Source: Acidobacteriota bacterium | GTDB taxonomy: Bacteria > Acidobacteriota > Terriglobia > Bryobacterales > Bryobacteraceae | Length of the DNA stretch: 64,000 nucleotides | Direction of reading: 5' to 3' | Assembly (NCBI GenBank): GCA_025353165.1 | Contig: JANXRE010000031.1 | Span: 1 to 64,000 of the forward strand | In this document: one piece after another, positions 27,560 to 36,444 of the stretch | Layout: each line of letters opens with the position of its first letter | Position numbering within the stretch: the stretch's first letter is position 1 | The notes under the pieces: generated by a model | What the model was told of the DNA's origin: nothing | The model's database searches: none | Seen by the model: the letters and a program-made list of their open reading frames with translations, nothing else | Program-made: the position numbers and the translations under genes

Positions 27560-30500
27560 ATGTTTGAATTTCAAGCAAGAATGACGCTCGCTCGTTTCGT
27601 GTTGCTGACACTTTTCGGGCTGAGTTTCTTATCGCTATGGGCGCCTAGTCCGCTGCATGCGCAGGCGCTTAGCGGAATCAACGGCACCGTGATCGATGCA
27701 TCGGGCGCCGTCGTTCCGAATGCAAAGGTAAGCGTAACAAACAATGCTACAAACGTTTCGAGGGTCACCAGCACCGGTTCGGCCGGCACGTACGACATCA
27801 CGGACTTGCTCCCTGGCGTTTACACGGTCAAGGTAGAGAGCCCCGGGTTCCAGGCCGCCGTCATCAACAACGCGGGGGTCGAGGTCGCCAAGAGTTCCAC
27901 CGTCAACGCGACACTGCATCCAGGCAATGCCGAACAGACCGTGGAGGTGACCGGAAGCCTCATCGCGCTGGAGACGACGCAACCGTCTCTCGGCACATCC
28001 ATCGAGAACAAAGTGGTGCAGGAACTCCCGAACCAGATCGGCGGCGGCCGCGGCCGCCAGATCGATCAGTTCGTGTTCCTGGCACCGGGCGTGACCGGCG
28101 GCACCTTCAGCAAACGCATCAATGGCGGCGTCGATTTTCAGAACGAGGTCGTGTTCAACGGCATCCCGATGGCGCAGTCGGAAACGCAGGGCTTCCAGAC
28201 AATCTGGAATCCGCCGTTCGAACTCGTCACGGAGTTCAACGTCCTGCGTTCGTCGTTCTCAGCTCAATACGGGTTGGCCCAAGGCGCGATTACATACCAG
28301 ACTGCCTCGGGAACCAACACCTTCCATGGCGACGTCTTTGAGATTATCCGGAACGACTTCTTCGATGCCCGGGGAGCCTACAATCCGACGACGCCCATCG
28401 ATAAGGAAAACAATTACGGATTTACCATCGCCGGCCCGGTCTGGATTCCCAAACTGTACAACGGAAAGAACCGAACGTTTTTCCACCTCAGCATGGAATG
28501 GTACCGCCTGAATCAGACACAGAGCGGGTTGTTCTCGGCGCCGACCGCGGCAGAAATAGGCGGTGATTTCAGCGGGCTTGGTTACCCGATCTTCAATCCC
28601 GCGGCGGGCCAAGCCGGAAGCTGCACGGCCGCTGGAAATACTCCGGGCCAACCCTTCATCGGCAGCGTGATCCCAAAGGCCTGCTTCAGCCCGACCACCT
28701 CAAGTCTGCTGCAGTACGTTCCAGTTGCCACCCTGCCTGGGTTCGCCAACAATTTGCCGAACCAAGTCGGAGTTCTTCCGACCCGTCAAAATCCGTGGGG
28801 ATTCACGATCGACCATAACATTACCGATAAACAGTCGATTCACTTTGTCGGGTGGCGCGACAAACAGACCGGTTACGGAGGCAATTACATCGCCCCCACC
28901 AATCCCTTGGCTTTTTACACGTACTTCCCGGATCTGGGTACGGTGGGGGTCGTGAATTATTCGAACACTGTAAGCCCCCATGTGGTGGTGACTGCCGGAG
29001 CAAGCTGGCTGGGAGAACTCAACTTCCAGATCCCCAGACGGAATGGCCCTCAGCCTACTTTAGCGGCTGCGCCCGGCGCTCCGATTGTTCCGGGAATCAA
29101 TTTCGGCGGTCCGCTTTCCCCCATCGGTTTCGGATCGTCGAACACGAATGCCATCAACCGGAAGCTGGGCTGGGTGATCGACAACAACTGGATGTGGATG
29201 ACCGGCAAACACACCTTCAACATCGGCGTCGAGCTCCGCAGAACCTACCAGGAAGACAACGAATGCCAACAGTGCGCCGGCAATTTCAACTTCAGCAACA
29301 ATCAAACGGCTGACCCGAACAATCTGGCGAATACGGGGAACTCTTTCGCCAGCTTTCTGCTTGGCACGGTGGATAGCTCAGACCGCGTAGGATCCCAGGA
29401 GCTAAGGCTACGGAACAGAGCCATTTCGACGTATATACAGGACGACATCAAGGTGATGCCCCGGATGACGGTGAACCTCGGGGTGCGCTGGGACATCATG
29501 GTGCCATTCACCGAAGTGAACAACACGATCGTGTACTTCGATTCGAAGATTGCTAATCCGGATGCGGGCGGACTGCTGGGCGCGGCTACCAAGTTCGGCA
29601 GTTGCGCGGGCTGCGCCGGAATCAACCGCGCGGACATCAAGTGGACCCACTTCAGCCCCCGTGCAGGGATTTCGTACCAGTTGAACGGCAAGACGGTTCT
29701 CCAAGCCGGAGCCGCGATGAATTACCTGGATGGCGGGGCGTACGAGTACGGCACCAGCAAGGTAGCCGTGAACTACGGGAACCTGCTGCTGGGCGCGTTC
29801 CAACGGAACTCCACTGGTTCCACGTCCCCCGGTTTCGGCTCCTGGGACACGAATGTCCAACCATCGCCGGGCCCGACGCCGTTCCGGCCGGGGATCGGTA
29901 ATGCGGTTCGAATCCAGGCCTTCGACAGGCGGGATGGCATAACTCCCTACACCCTGGCCTGGAATGCCGGCATCCAGCGGGAACTTCCGTATCAGATGTT
30001 CCTGAACGCGGCGTATGTCGGCGATCGCTCCAACTTTCTGCCGTCGCAATTGAATCCGATCAACCAGCTCAACCCGAAGTATTTGGCGCAGTACGGGGGG
30101 AGTATTCTCAGCCAACCCGTTAACTCTCCGGCGGCGATCGCCGCGGGAATCCCGATCCCATACCCGGGTTTCCTAAACGATTTCGGAGGGAGCGCCACGG
30201 TCCTCCAGGCCTTGCGCCCCTATCCGCAGTTCGCGGATATTCAGAACAACTTCGACCTTACCGGTTCCGCCCTGTATCACGCGTTGCAGGTTCAGCTCAC
30301 GAAGCGGTATTCCAGCGGGCTGAGCTTCCTGGTTTCTTACACCTACTCCCGCATGTTGTCGGACACGTTCTCCGGGTTCAGCACGTTTTCGAACAGGGCG
30401 CTGAACAAGGACAATCAGAAGTCGGAGTGGTCGATTGACGGCAATGATCAGCCGCAACTGGTCAGCATCGCCGCCACCTACGAGCTGCCGATTGGTCCGG

Positions 30501-31003
30501 GAAAGCTCCTCCTGAACTCGCACAACCTGGCGTCCAAGATGCTGGGCGGGTGGCAGATCAGCCCGCTTCTGCAGTACGCGAGCGGCTCCCCGCAACAGGT
30601 GGGCGTCGCCGGCGATCCGCTTGGCAACGGCACCACCAACCGCCCGAATGTGGTCGCCGGGCAGCAGCTGGAGTACTCCTACAGCAACGTTTACAAGGGT
30701 CTCCCGGTTTACAACGCTGCCGCTTTCAGCGATCCTGGACCCTGGACGATCGGTAATATGCCGCGCTACCTGGGCGGCTTGCGAAGCCCGTTCAACCTGA
30801 ACGAAAACATCGCCCTGGCGAAGTACTTCCCAATCGGCGAACATGTCAAGGCCAAGCTGGAGATCGAGTACTTCAACACGCTGAACCGGGTGATCTTCTG
30901 CTCACCGAACGGCAACTTGAACGATCCCAATTTCGGTAAAGTGATCAACAGCCAGTGCAACACCCAAAGGCAGGGACAAGCTCACTTCGTGATCAACTTC
31001 TGA
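27560..31003 (+). CDS. TonB-dependent receptor, Oar-like, with carboxypeptidase-regulatory domain
   Basis: An outer-membrane receptor of 1147 aa. After a signal peptide (to about residue 35, HAQA) comes a carboxypeptidase-regulatory-like domain (GINGTVIDASGAVVPNAKV, about 38-125), a plug (about 135-250) and a barrel that ends with VINF. The start is firm: GAGGGG lies five bases before the ATG. A strong hairpin terminator follows 27 bp after the stop. It sits among FG-GAP and TPR genes, suggesting that it serves the same surface system. It is only distantly similar to the receptor at 625, so it probably handles another substrate. Confidence 0.95.
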   Translation: MFEFQARMTLARFVLLTLFGLSFLSLWAPSPLHAQALSGINGTVIDASGAVVPNAKVSVTNNATNVSRVTSTGSAGTYDITDLLPGVYTVKVESPGFQAAVINNAGVEVAKSSTVNATLHPGNAEQTVEVTGSLIALETTQPSLGTSIENKVVQELPNQIGGGRGRQIDQFVFLAPGVTGGTFSKRINGGVDFQNEVVFNGIPMAQSETQGFQTIWNPPFELVTEFNVLRSSFSAQYGLAQGAITYQTASGTNTFHGDVFEIIRNDFFDARGAYNPTTPIDKENNYGFTIAGPVWIPKLYNGKNRTFFHLSMEWYRLNQTQSGLFSAPTAAEIGGDFSGLGYPIFNPAAGQAGSCTAAGNTPGQPFIGSVIPKACFSPTTSSLLQYVPVATLPGFANNLPNQVGVLPTRQNPWGFTIDHNITDKQSIHFVGWRDKQTGYGGNYIAPTNPLAFYTYFPDLGTVGVVNYSNTVSPHVVVTAGASWLGELNFQIPRRNGPQPTLAAAPGAPIVPGINFGGPLSPIGFGSSNTNAINRKLGWVIDNNWMWMTGKHTFNIGVELRRTYQEDNECQQCAGNFNFSNNQTADPNNLANTGNSFASFLLGTVDSSDRVGSQELRLRNRAISTYIQDDIKVMPRMTVNLGVRWDIMVPFTEVNNTIVYFDSKIANPDAGGLLGAATKFGSCAGCAGINRADIKWTHFSPRAGISYQLNGKTVLQAGAAMNYLDGGAYEYGTSKVAVNYGNLLLGAFQRNSTGSTSPGFGSWDTNVQPSPGPTPFRPGIGNAVRIQAFDRRDGITPYTLAWNAGIQRELPYQMFLNAAYVGDRSNFLPSQLNPINQLNPKYLAQYGGSILSQPVNSPAAIAAGIPIPYPGFLNDFGGSATVLQALRPYPQFADIQNNFDLTGSALYHALQVQLTKRYSSGLSFLVSYTYSRMLSDTFSGFSTFSNRALNKDNQKSEWSIDGNDQPQLVSIAATYELPIGPGKLLLNSHNLASKMLGGWQISPLLQYASGSPQQVGVAGDPLGNGTTNRPNVVAGQQLEYSYSNVYKGLPVYNAAAFSDPGPWTIGNMPRYLGGLRSPFNLNENIALAKYFPIGEHVKAKLEIEYFNTLNRVIFCSPNGNLNDPNFGKVINSQCNTQRQGQAHFVINF

Positions 31004-31029
31004 CCTTTTGGGCAAACCGTAGTTACCAA

Positions 31030-31057
31030 GGCCCGGAGGAATCCGGGCCTTCTTTTT
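31030..31057 (+). terminator. Rho-independent terminator
   Basis: Perfect 8-bp stem GGCCCGGA/TCCGGGCC with a GGAA tetraloop, followed by TTCTTTTT. It ends only 7 bp before the ATG of the TPR gene at 31065, so that gene either relies on read-through or has an internal promoter with almost no leader. Confidence 0.92.
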
Positions 31058-31064
31058 ACTTCCG

Positions 31065-32801
31065 ATGTTCCTACCCGTTTTCCTCCTGAGTGTCCTGCTC
31101 GCTCAATCGAACCAAACTGACGGGCCGCTTGTATTAGCTCAGTCTCTCGTCGACGGCGGACGACTGAGTGACGCCGAGATTGCGGTTCGCAAGTACCTGC
31201 ACGATCACCAGGAATCGTCCGATGCGCATTACCTGCTCGCGTATATTCTCTTCCGCCAAGGCAATCCGAAGTCCTCGCTGGCCGAATTCACGGAAGGGGC
31301 ACGGCGGCGAAGCCCCAGCGCCCTGGACATGCAGATCGCCGGGTCCGATTACTTCTTGATGGAAGACTTCGCAGCCGCGGACAAGTGGCTGACGCTGTCT
31401 GTCCAACGAGACCCGAAAGATTCAGTGGCGCTGTATTTTCTCGGGCGCGCGAAATACAACGCGAAGCATTTCGAGGAAGCAGCACGCACCCTCTCGTCCT
31501 GCCTCGGCCTGGATCCCACCAACATACGGGCGGAGCACTACCTCGGGCTTTCCTTCGAAAGATTGGGGAGAACGGAAGACGCGCTGGAGGCATACGGGAA
31601 GGGGGTCTCGCTCGATCATGGCGACGGCGTGGATCCGGGGCTATATGTAGATCTGGGCGCGCTGCTGACGTCGAGCAACCGCGCCGCCGAAGCCGTGCCG
31701 CACCTGCTGAGAGCCGTTCAGATGGCGGGCGGCGATTCGACCGCCCACCGGGAGCTGGGAAAAGCGTACCTGTCCCTGAACAGGCTCGAGGAATCGCAGG
31801 CCGGCCTGGAAAAGGCCGCCGAACTCGCGCCGCAGGAAGCGCCGGTTCACTACCTGCTTGCGCAGGTGTACCGGAAGCGCGGACTGGCGGAGAAGGCTCG
31901 CGCCGAGACGGAGCGATACACCGCGCTTTCCGGCCAGCACTCCTCGCCGGAAAGCCCGCTGGCCGGGGCCCGGGCGCTGCTGGATCTCGGCCAGGCGGCG
32001 GAAGCTGAGCAGCTTGTTCGCAAATACCTGGAAGTTCACAAGAACTCGGGCGAAGGGCATTACCTGCTTGGATACATTTTGTTCAATCGGCAGAAGGCGA
32101 AGGAGTCGCTGGCCGAGTATACCGAAGGCGCGAAATACCGCACGCCGAGCGCATACGATCTGGAAACAGTCGGCGCCGATTACGTTCTGCTGGAAGATTA
32201 CGTGGACGCGGATAGATGGTTTACCAAGTCGGTGCAGTGGAACCCCGGGAACCGGCAGGCGCTCTATTATCTCGGGCGCGCGAAGTACAACGAAAACCGT
32301 TTCGACGAGGCGATCGCAGTTTTCGAGCGGTGCCTGAAACTCGATCCGAAAGACGTGAAGGCCGAAGATAACCTCGGATTATCGTACCAGGCGCTCGGGC
32401 GCTCAGACGAGGCGATCGTAGCTTACCGGCAGGCGATCGCGTGGCAAGCCGATTCGCCGCTGAAAGACGCGGGACCGTATATCGATCTTGGCGCAGTTCT
32501 GGTCGAGATGGACCGGATTGAAGAGGCGGTGCCGCATCTGCTGCAAGCGGTGGCGATTGCTCCGCGCGACGTGAAAGCGCACCGGGAACTCGGCAAGGCC
32601 TATCTGAAGTTGAACCGGTTGCCCGAAGCGCAAAATGAGTTGGAGAAGGTGGTGGAACTCGCCCCGAAAGGCGCGCCCGGCCATTTTATCCTCGGACAGA
32701 TTTACCGCAAACTGGGGCTGGCGGACCGGGCGAAGGCCGAGTTCGACCGCTACGCCGCGCTGAACGGAACACACTCGACGCCGGACGGCCCGGAGCGGTG
32801 A
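31065..32801 (+). CDS. Secreted TPR protein with an internal duplication
   Basis: A 578-aa protein with a short signal peptide (MFLPVFLLSVLLAQ) and about 14 TPR-like helical pairs. The two halves are clearly homologous: residues about 37-290 and about 317-572 share blocks such as HYLLAYILF/HYLLGYILF, LYFLGRAKYN/LYYLGRAKYN, YVDLGALL/YIDLGAVL, AHRELGKAYL in both, and HYLLAQVYRK/HFILGQIYRK. This is an internal duplication of about 280 residues. The location is periplasmic by inference. TPR scaffolds bind peptides or protein partners; the neighbours suggest the adjacent receptor and FG-GAP proteins as partners. Confidence 0.85.
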   Translation: MFLPVFLLSVLLAQSNQTDGPLVLAQSLVDGGRLSDAEIAVRKYLHDHQESSDAHYLLAYILFRQGNPKSSLAEFTEGARRRSPSALDMQIAGSDYFLMEDFAAADKWLTLSVQRDPKDSVALYFLGRAKYNAKHFEEAARTLSSCLGLDPTNIRAEHYLGLSFERLGRTEDALEAYGKGVSLDHGDGVDPGLYVDLGALLTSSNRAAEAVPHLLRAVQMAGGDSTAHRELGKAYLSLNRLEESQAGLEKAAELAPQEAPVHYLLAQVYRKRGLAEKARAETERYTALSGQHSSPESPLAGARALLDLGQAAEAEQLVRKYLEVHKNSGEGHYLLGYILFNRQKAKESLAEYTEGAKYRTPSAYDLETVGADYVLLEDYVDADRWFTKSVQWNPGNRQALYYLGRAKYNENRFDEAIAVFERCLKLDPKDVKAEDNLGLSYQALGRSDEAIVAYRQAIAWQADSPLKDAGPYIDLGAVLVEMDRIEEAVPHLLQAVAIAPRDVKAHRELGKAYLKLNRLPEAQNELEKVVELAPKGAPGHFILGQIYRKLGLADRAKAEFDRYAALNGTHSTPDGPER

Positions 32802-32824
32802 CCGCGAGGAAGTGATCGTCCAGA

Positions 32825-33487
32825 CTATTTCGCCGGCGCCGCGACAAGCATCAACTGGAGTCCCTGCTTCAGTTCCAGATTCGGCGCGTTGGACAGAAAT
32901 TTCGATGGGCGCTGGCCATCTTCGTCCACCTGAAGCGTGACGCCAGGCATCCCGATCACCGAGCCAGTCTGGGCAGCCACTGCCGGGCCCAGCTTGGCGG
33001 CGGGCGCATCCGGAATGGAGCGTGTCGAGGGCGCCCTGGTTTGGACATCGGTTGCGTCCTGAACCGTCTGAGCCCGGCCCGCCATCGGACGCTCCTGATG
33101 CACCTCGGAAGGAGCGATCGCGCTAGCTTCCCGCACCGATTTCGCGGAGCCTCCCGATAGCATGGCCGCGCGAATCAAGAAGACGGCCGGCCGCTTTTTC
33201 CCGTCCATCTCGACTTGATCGAACGAGATTACTACTGACGACTTTCCTCCCGAATCGGCCTCCACTTCCCGAATCTGGCCCGCGATTGTGGAAGCGACGG
33301 GCACCTCAGTGCCGTCGGTGAGGGTCAATGGCGAGGCGGTTCTGGCCTTGACCTTGTCCCCCACCTTCGCCTTCTTCGTCCTCACGGTGTTCAGCAACTC
33401 GACCTGCACATGTAGCGCGCCGGTCTGCCCGGAAACCGGCACGATGGCGAGTGCCAGTATCAGCGGAATGAAACGTGTCCTGCTCAC
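32825..33487 (-). CDS. Secreted hypothetical protein, 220 aa
   Basis: After a signal peptide (MSRTRFIPLILALAIVPVSG) the protein has a beta-rich domain (VQVELLNTVRTKKAKVGDKVKARTASPLTLTDGTEVPVASTIAGQI) like that of acidobacterial proteins containing a small barrel with GD-x-VxA and an inserted GxI. A Ser/Pro/Gln-rich linker (about 120-165) and a short C-terminal strand pair follow. I cannot assign a function. Its start overlaps the stop of the upstream TPR gene by 4 bp (ATGA), so the two are co-expressed. Confidence 0.65.
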   Translation of the reverse strand: MSRTRFIPLILALAIVPVSGQTGALHVQVELLNTVRTKKAKVGDKVKARTASPLTLTDGTEVPVASTIAGQIREVEADSGGKSSVVISFDQVEMDGKKRPAVFLIRAAMLSGGSAKSVREASAIAPSEVHQERPMAGRAQTVQDATDVQTRAPSTRSIPDAPAAKLGPAVAAQTGSVIGMPGVTLQVDEDGQRPSKFLSNAPNLELKQGLQLMLVAAPAK

Positions 33488-34632
33488 GGTCGGGTCTCCT
33501 TATTCTTCATGATCTCCTGCGCTCGTTCCGCCGTGGCCTTCCGGGTCTTCTCTTCGAGGTCGCTGAAAAGCTGCATTTCCGATCGCGCGTCCTGGGCGCG
33601 CCCCAGTGCACGGTACGCGCGCGCCAGCAGGAAATGGACGCTGGCTTCGTCGGGCGTCTGTTTCGCCGCCGCCTGGAGATCCACGAGCGCCTCATCGTTC
33701 CGGTGAAGCTGCAACAACACCTTGCCCCGGTCCAGCCGGGCCTCCGCCAGGTTCGGGCACATCTCCAGCGCCTTGGAGACTTGGGCCAAAGCTTTCTCCG
33801 GCTGGATGCTCTGCTGCACGAGAATATCCCCGAGCTTCCATTGCGCCATGCAGTTGCGCGGATCGTTGGAAAGCTCCGCCTGGAACTGTTCGGCGGCATT
33901 GTCCCACTGCGAAAGGCTCCAGTACACGTCGCCCAACTTGTAGTGCGTCCCCGGCTGCTTCGGCGCGGACTCGACCGCTTTCTTGTACTCGAGGATCGCG
34001 CCGTCGTAGTTCTTCATGCCTTCCATGATTTCGCCGGAGATCTCGTACGCCCACACGGAATTCGGGTCGAGAGCGTTCATTTTCGCAAGCGCCTGCTGAC
34101 CAAGTTGCATGTAGACCTTGGCGAGCAGGTACAGCACGTGTTGATCGCCGGGCCGCTTCAAGGACACATTCTGGAAGTGTTCGGCCGCCGCTTCGAAATC
34201 GCCGGTCTTGGTGAGATCGTTGGCCAGGAACAGCTCTATGTTGGTATCGGATGGGCTTGCCCGGACGGCTTCCTCGAGCCGGGGCCGCGCCTCCGCATAC
34301 CGGCCCAACTCGTACAGAGATATGCCGAGCAGCGCCGCCGCCGAGGTCATCTTAGGGTCGACCTGGAGCCCCTTCTCGAGGACTTCGGCCGCCTTTTGAT
34401 AATTACCCTGCCGGACGTAGAGCGAACCCAGGTTGTTGTAGGCGGCCCCGAGCCGCGGCGCGATTCGAATCATCTCCTCGTAGCCGCGGACCGCGCTCGC
34501 GAGATCGCCGCGCGCCTGCGCCGCGGTAATCCCGGCGCGCAGTTGTTCCATCCGCTGTTCGGTTTGCGCCAGCGCCGGCTGCAGCAGGGCCGGCAAAACG
34601 GCGAGAATAAGAAGTGTTCTGGGGAAAAACAT
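33484..34632 (-). CDS. Secreted TPR protein
   Basis: A 382-aa protein with a signal peptide (MFFPRTLLILAVLPALLQPALAQ) and eight or nine TPR units (for example AAYNNLGSLYVRQGNYQKAAEVLEKGLQVDP, THYKLGDVYWSLSQWDNAAEQFQ, VHFLLARAYRALGRAQDA). Acidic and basic residues alternate in the C-terminal helix. It is the first gene of a two-gene operon with the secreted protein at 32825 and lies 26 bp from the divergent FG-GAP gene at 34659. A periplasmic scaffold role is likely. Confidence 0.82.
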   Translation of the reverse strand: MFFPRTLLILAVLPALLQPALAQTEQRMEQLRAGITAAQARGDLASAVRGYEEMIRIAPRLGAAYNNLGSLYVRQGNYQKAAEVLEKGLQVDPKMTSAAALLGISLYELGRYAEARPRLEEAVRASPSDTNIELFLANDLTKTGDFEAAAEHFQNVSLKRPGDQHVLYLLAKVYMQLGQQALAKMNALDPNSVWAYEISGEIMEGMKNYDGAILEYKKAVESAPKQPGTHYKLGDVYWSLSQWDNAAEQFQAELSNDPRNCMAQWKLGDILVQQSIQPEKALAQVSKALEMCPNLAEARLDRGKVLLQLHRNDEALVDLQAAAKQTPDEASVHFLLARAYRALGRAQDARSEMQLFSDLEEKTRKATAERAQEIMKNKETRP

Positions 34633-34658
34633 GCGGTTCCGGGACCCGGATTGTCACC

Positions 34659-36326
34659 ATGATAGCTCGCGCCTTTGCCGTCCCGCTGGCGGCCGCCACG
34701 TTCGGCGCACTGCTCTGCCTGCCGGCGGATAAGACGGGCGGGTTTCGCTTTGAAGATGTCGCGGCGTCGTCCGGCATTCGCGCCGAGATGCGGTGCGGGG
34801 GATCGGAGAAGCGATGGATCCCCGAAGCCAACGGAAGCGGAGCAGCGTGGCTGGACTACGACAACGACGGATTCCTGGATCTCCTCATCGTCAACGGCTC
34901 CACCATGGAGCGGTTGCGCAAGACCATCGCCGGCCAGCCGCCGTCTCCGGCGAAAGGCGGCGTGTACCTCTACCGCAATCTCGGAAACGGCAGGTTCGAG
35001 GACGTCACGGAGAAGGCCGGCCTCGTCAACGGCTACTGGGCTACCGGCGCGAATGCGGCCGACTACAACAACGACGGCTACACCGACATCCTGATCACCA
35101 CCATCGGCCGCGACCTGCTGTACCGGAATAACGGCAACGGCACTTTCACCGAGGTAGCCGGGGCCGCGGGCCTGAGCCGCGATGTCGCGTGGCACACCGG
35201 AAGCGCTTTCGGCGACTTCGACGGCGACGGCAATCTCGATCTGTTCGTCGCCGGGTATCTCGACGTGCATTCGCTTTCGCTGCAGGAACCCGCGCCGGTC
35301 TGCAATTATTTGGACCTTCACGTATTCTGCGGGCCCATTGGCCTGCCGGGAACGCGCGGCATCCTGTATCGCAATAACGGCGATGGAACGTTTACCGATA
35401 TGACAAGGCAAGCAGGACTCGCGAATGCCCGGCCGTCGCACGGATTCGCCGTTGTTGCGGACGATTTCAACCAGGACGGCCGTATCGACATCTTCGTGGC
35501 CAACGATTCCGATCCGAATCAACTGTTTCTCAACCAGGGTGGCGGCAGGTTTCAGGAAGCGGCGGTCGAGCGCGGAGTGGCGTTCAATGGCGATGGCCGC
35601 ACTCAGTCGAACATGGGGGTCGCGGTCGGCGACTATAACAACCAGGGCCGGCTCAGTGTTGTGACCACCACCTTCCACCAGGATTACTTCCCGCTGTTCC
35701 AGCAGGACAAATCGGGCTTCTTCGAGGATGTCTCTCCGGCTGTGGGCCTCGCGACGATCACGTCGAAGTATTTAGGGTGGGCCGCCGGCTTCACCGACTT
35801 CGACAACGACGGCATCCGAGAGCTTTGGACCGCCAATGGTCACGTGTATCCAACCTCGCCCGCGTACTTCCAACCGGTGACCGTGTTCCAGGATCGCGGC
35901 CGCGGTTTCTCACTGGCGTGGAGCTTTCCTGGCACGCCCCCTAATTCGTATCGCGGAGGCTGCACGGGCGACTTCGACAACGACGGAAGAATGGATCTTC
36001 TGGTTCTGCCCATCGCGGGCCAGCCGGTTCTGCTGCACAACCTGAACAGCGGGATCGCATCTTGGATCGGTCTGTCGCTGCGCGGCACCCGCAGTAACCG
36101 CGACGCCATCGGCGCGAGCGTTAAGGTGGAAAGCTGCGGCAAGACGCAGTTCGACACGGTTCGAAACGGCGGGAGCTACCTGTCGCGCAACGACCCCCGC
36201 CTGCATTTCGGCTTGGGCTCGTGCGCGAAAGTGGATCGCGTAACGATTACCTGGCCGCGCGGCGCAGTACAGGTTTTGAAGGATGTTCCGGTGAACCGGT
36301 ACTCCTGGATCGAAGAACCCCGCTGA
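34659..36326 (+). CDS. ASPIC/UnbV FG-GAP repeat protein (CRTAC1-type)
   Basis: A 555-aa third member of the family. The start at 34659 gives a signal peptide MIARAFAVPLAAATFGALLC; the frame continues to 34614, which would overlap the divergent TPR gene. FG-GAP blades carry LDYDNDGFLDLLI, ADYNNDGYTDILI, GDFDGDGNLDLFV, DDFNQDGRIDIFV and TDFDNDGIRELWT. In one blade DYNNQGRLSV has lost the calcium-ligand Asp. The UnbV/ASPIC domain (WIGLSLRGTRSNRDAIGASVKV, LHFGLGSC, ITWPRGA) ends the protein. It is divergent from a TPR gene, as the other pair is divergent from a TonB receptor. Confidence 0.88.
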   Translation: MIARAFAVPLAAATFGALLCLPADKTGGFRFEDVAASSGIRAEMRCGGSEKRWIPEANGSGAAWLDYDNDGFLDLLIVNGSTMERLRKTIAGQPPSPAKGGVYLYRNLGNGRFEDVTEKAGLVNGYWATGANAADYNNDGYTDILITTIGRDLLYRNNGNGTFTEVAGAAGLSRDVAWHTGSAFGDFDGDGNLDLFVAGYLDVHSLSLQEPAPVCNYLDLHVFCGPIGLPGTRGILYRNNGDGTFTDMTRQAGLANARPSHGFAVVADDFNQDGRIDIFVANDSDPNQLFLNQGGGRFQEAAVERGVAFNGDGRTQSNMGVAVGDYNNQGRLSVVTTTFHQDYFPLFQQDKSGFFEDVSPAVGLATITSKYLGWAAGFTDFDNDGIRELWTANGHVYPTSPAYFQPVTVFQDRGRGFSLAWSFPGTPPNSYRGGCTGDFDNDGRMDLLVLPIAGQPVLLHNLNSGIASWIGLSLRGTRSNRDAIGASVKVESCGKTQFDTVRNGGSYLSRNDPRLHFGLGSCAKVDRVTITWPRGAVQVLKDVPVNRYSWIEEPR

Positions 36327-36444
36327 CCAGGGCATGAAATTGGCCGATTGCGGTCAGGAGCGCGTCCAAACGACCCAGACCGACCGTAACAGAGCCTGTG
36401 ATTCGAAGCACTTCAATGGAACTCGGCATGCATTATATACAGGT

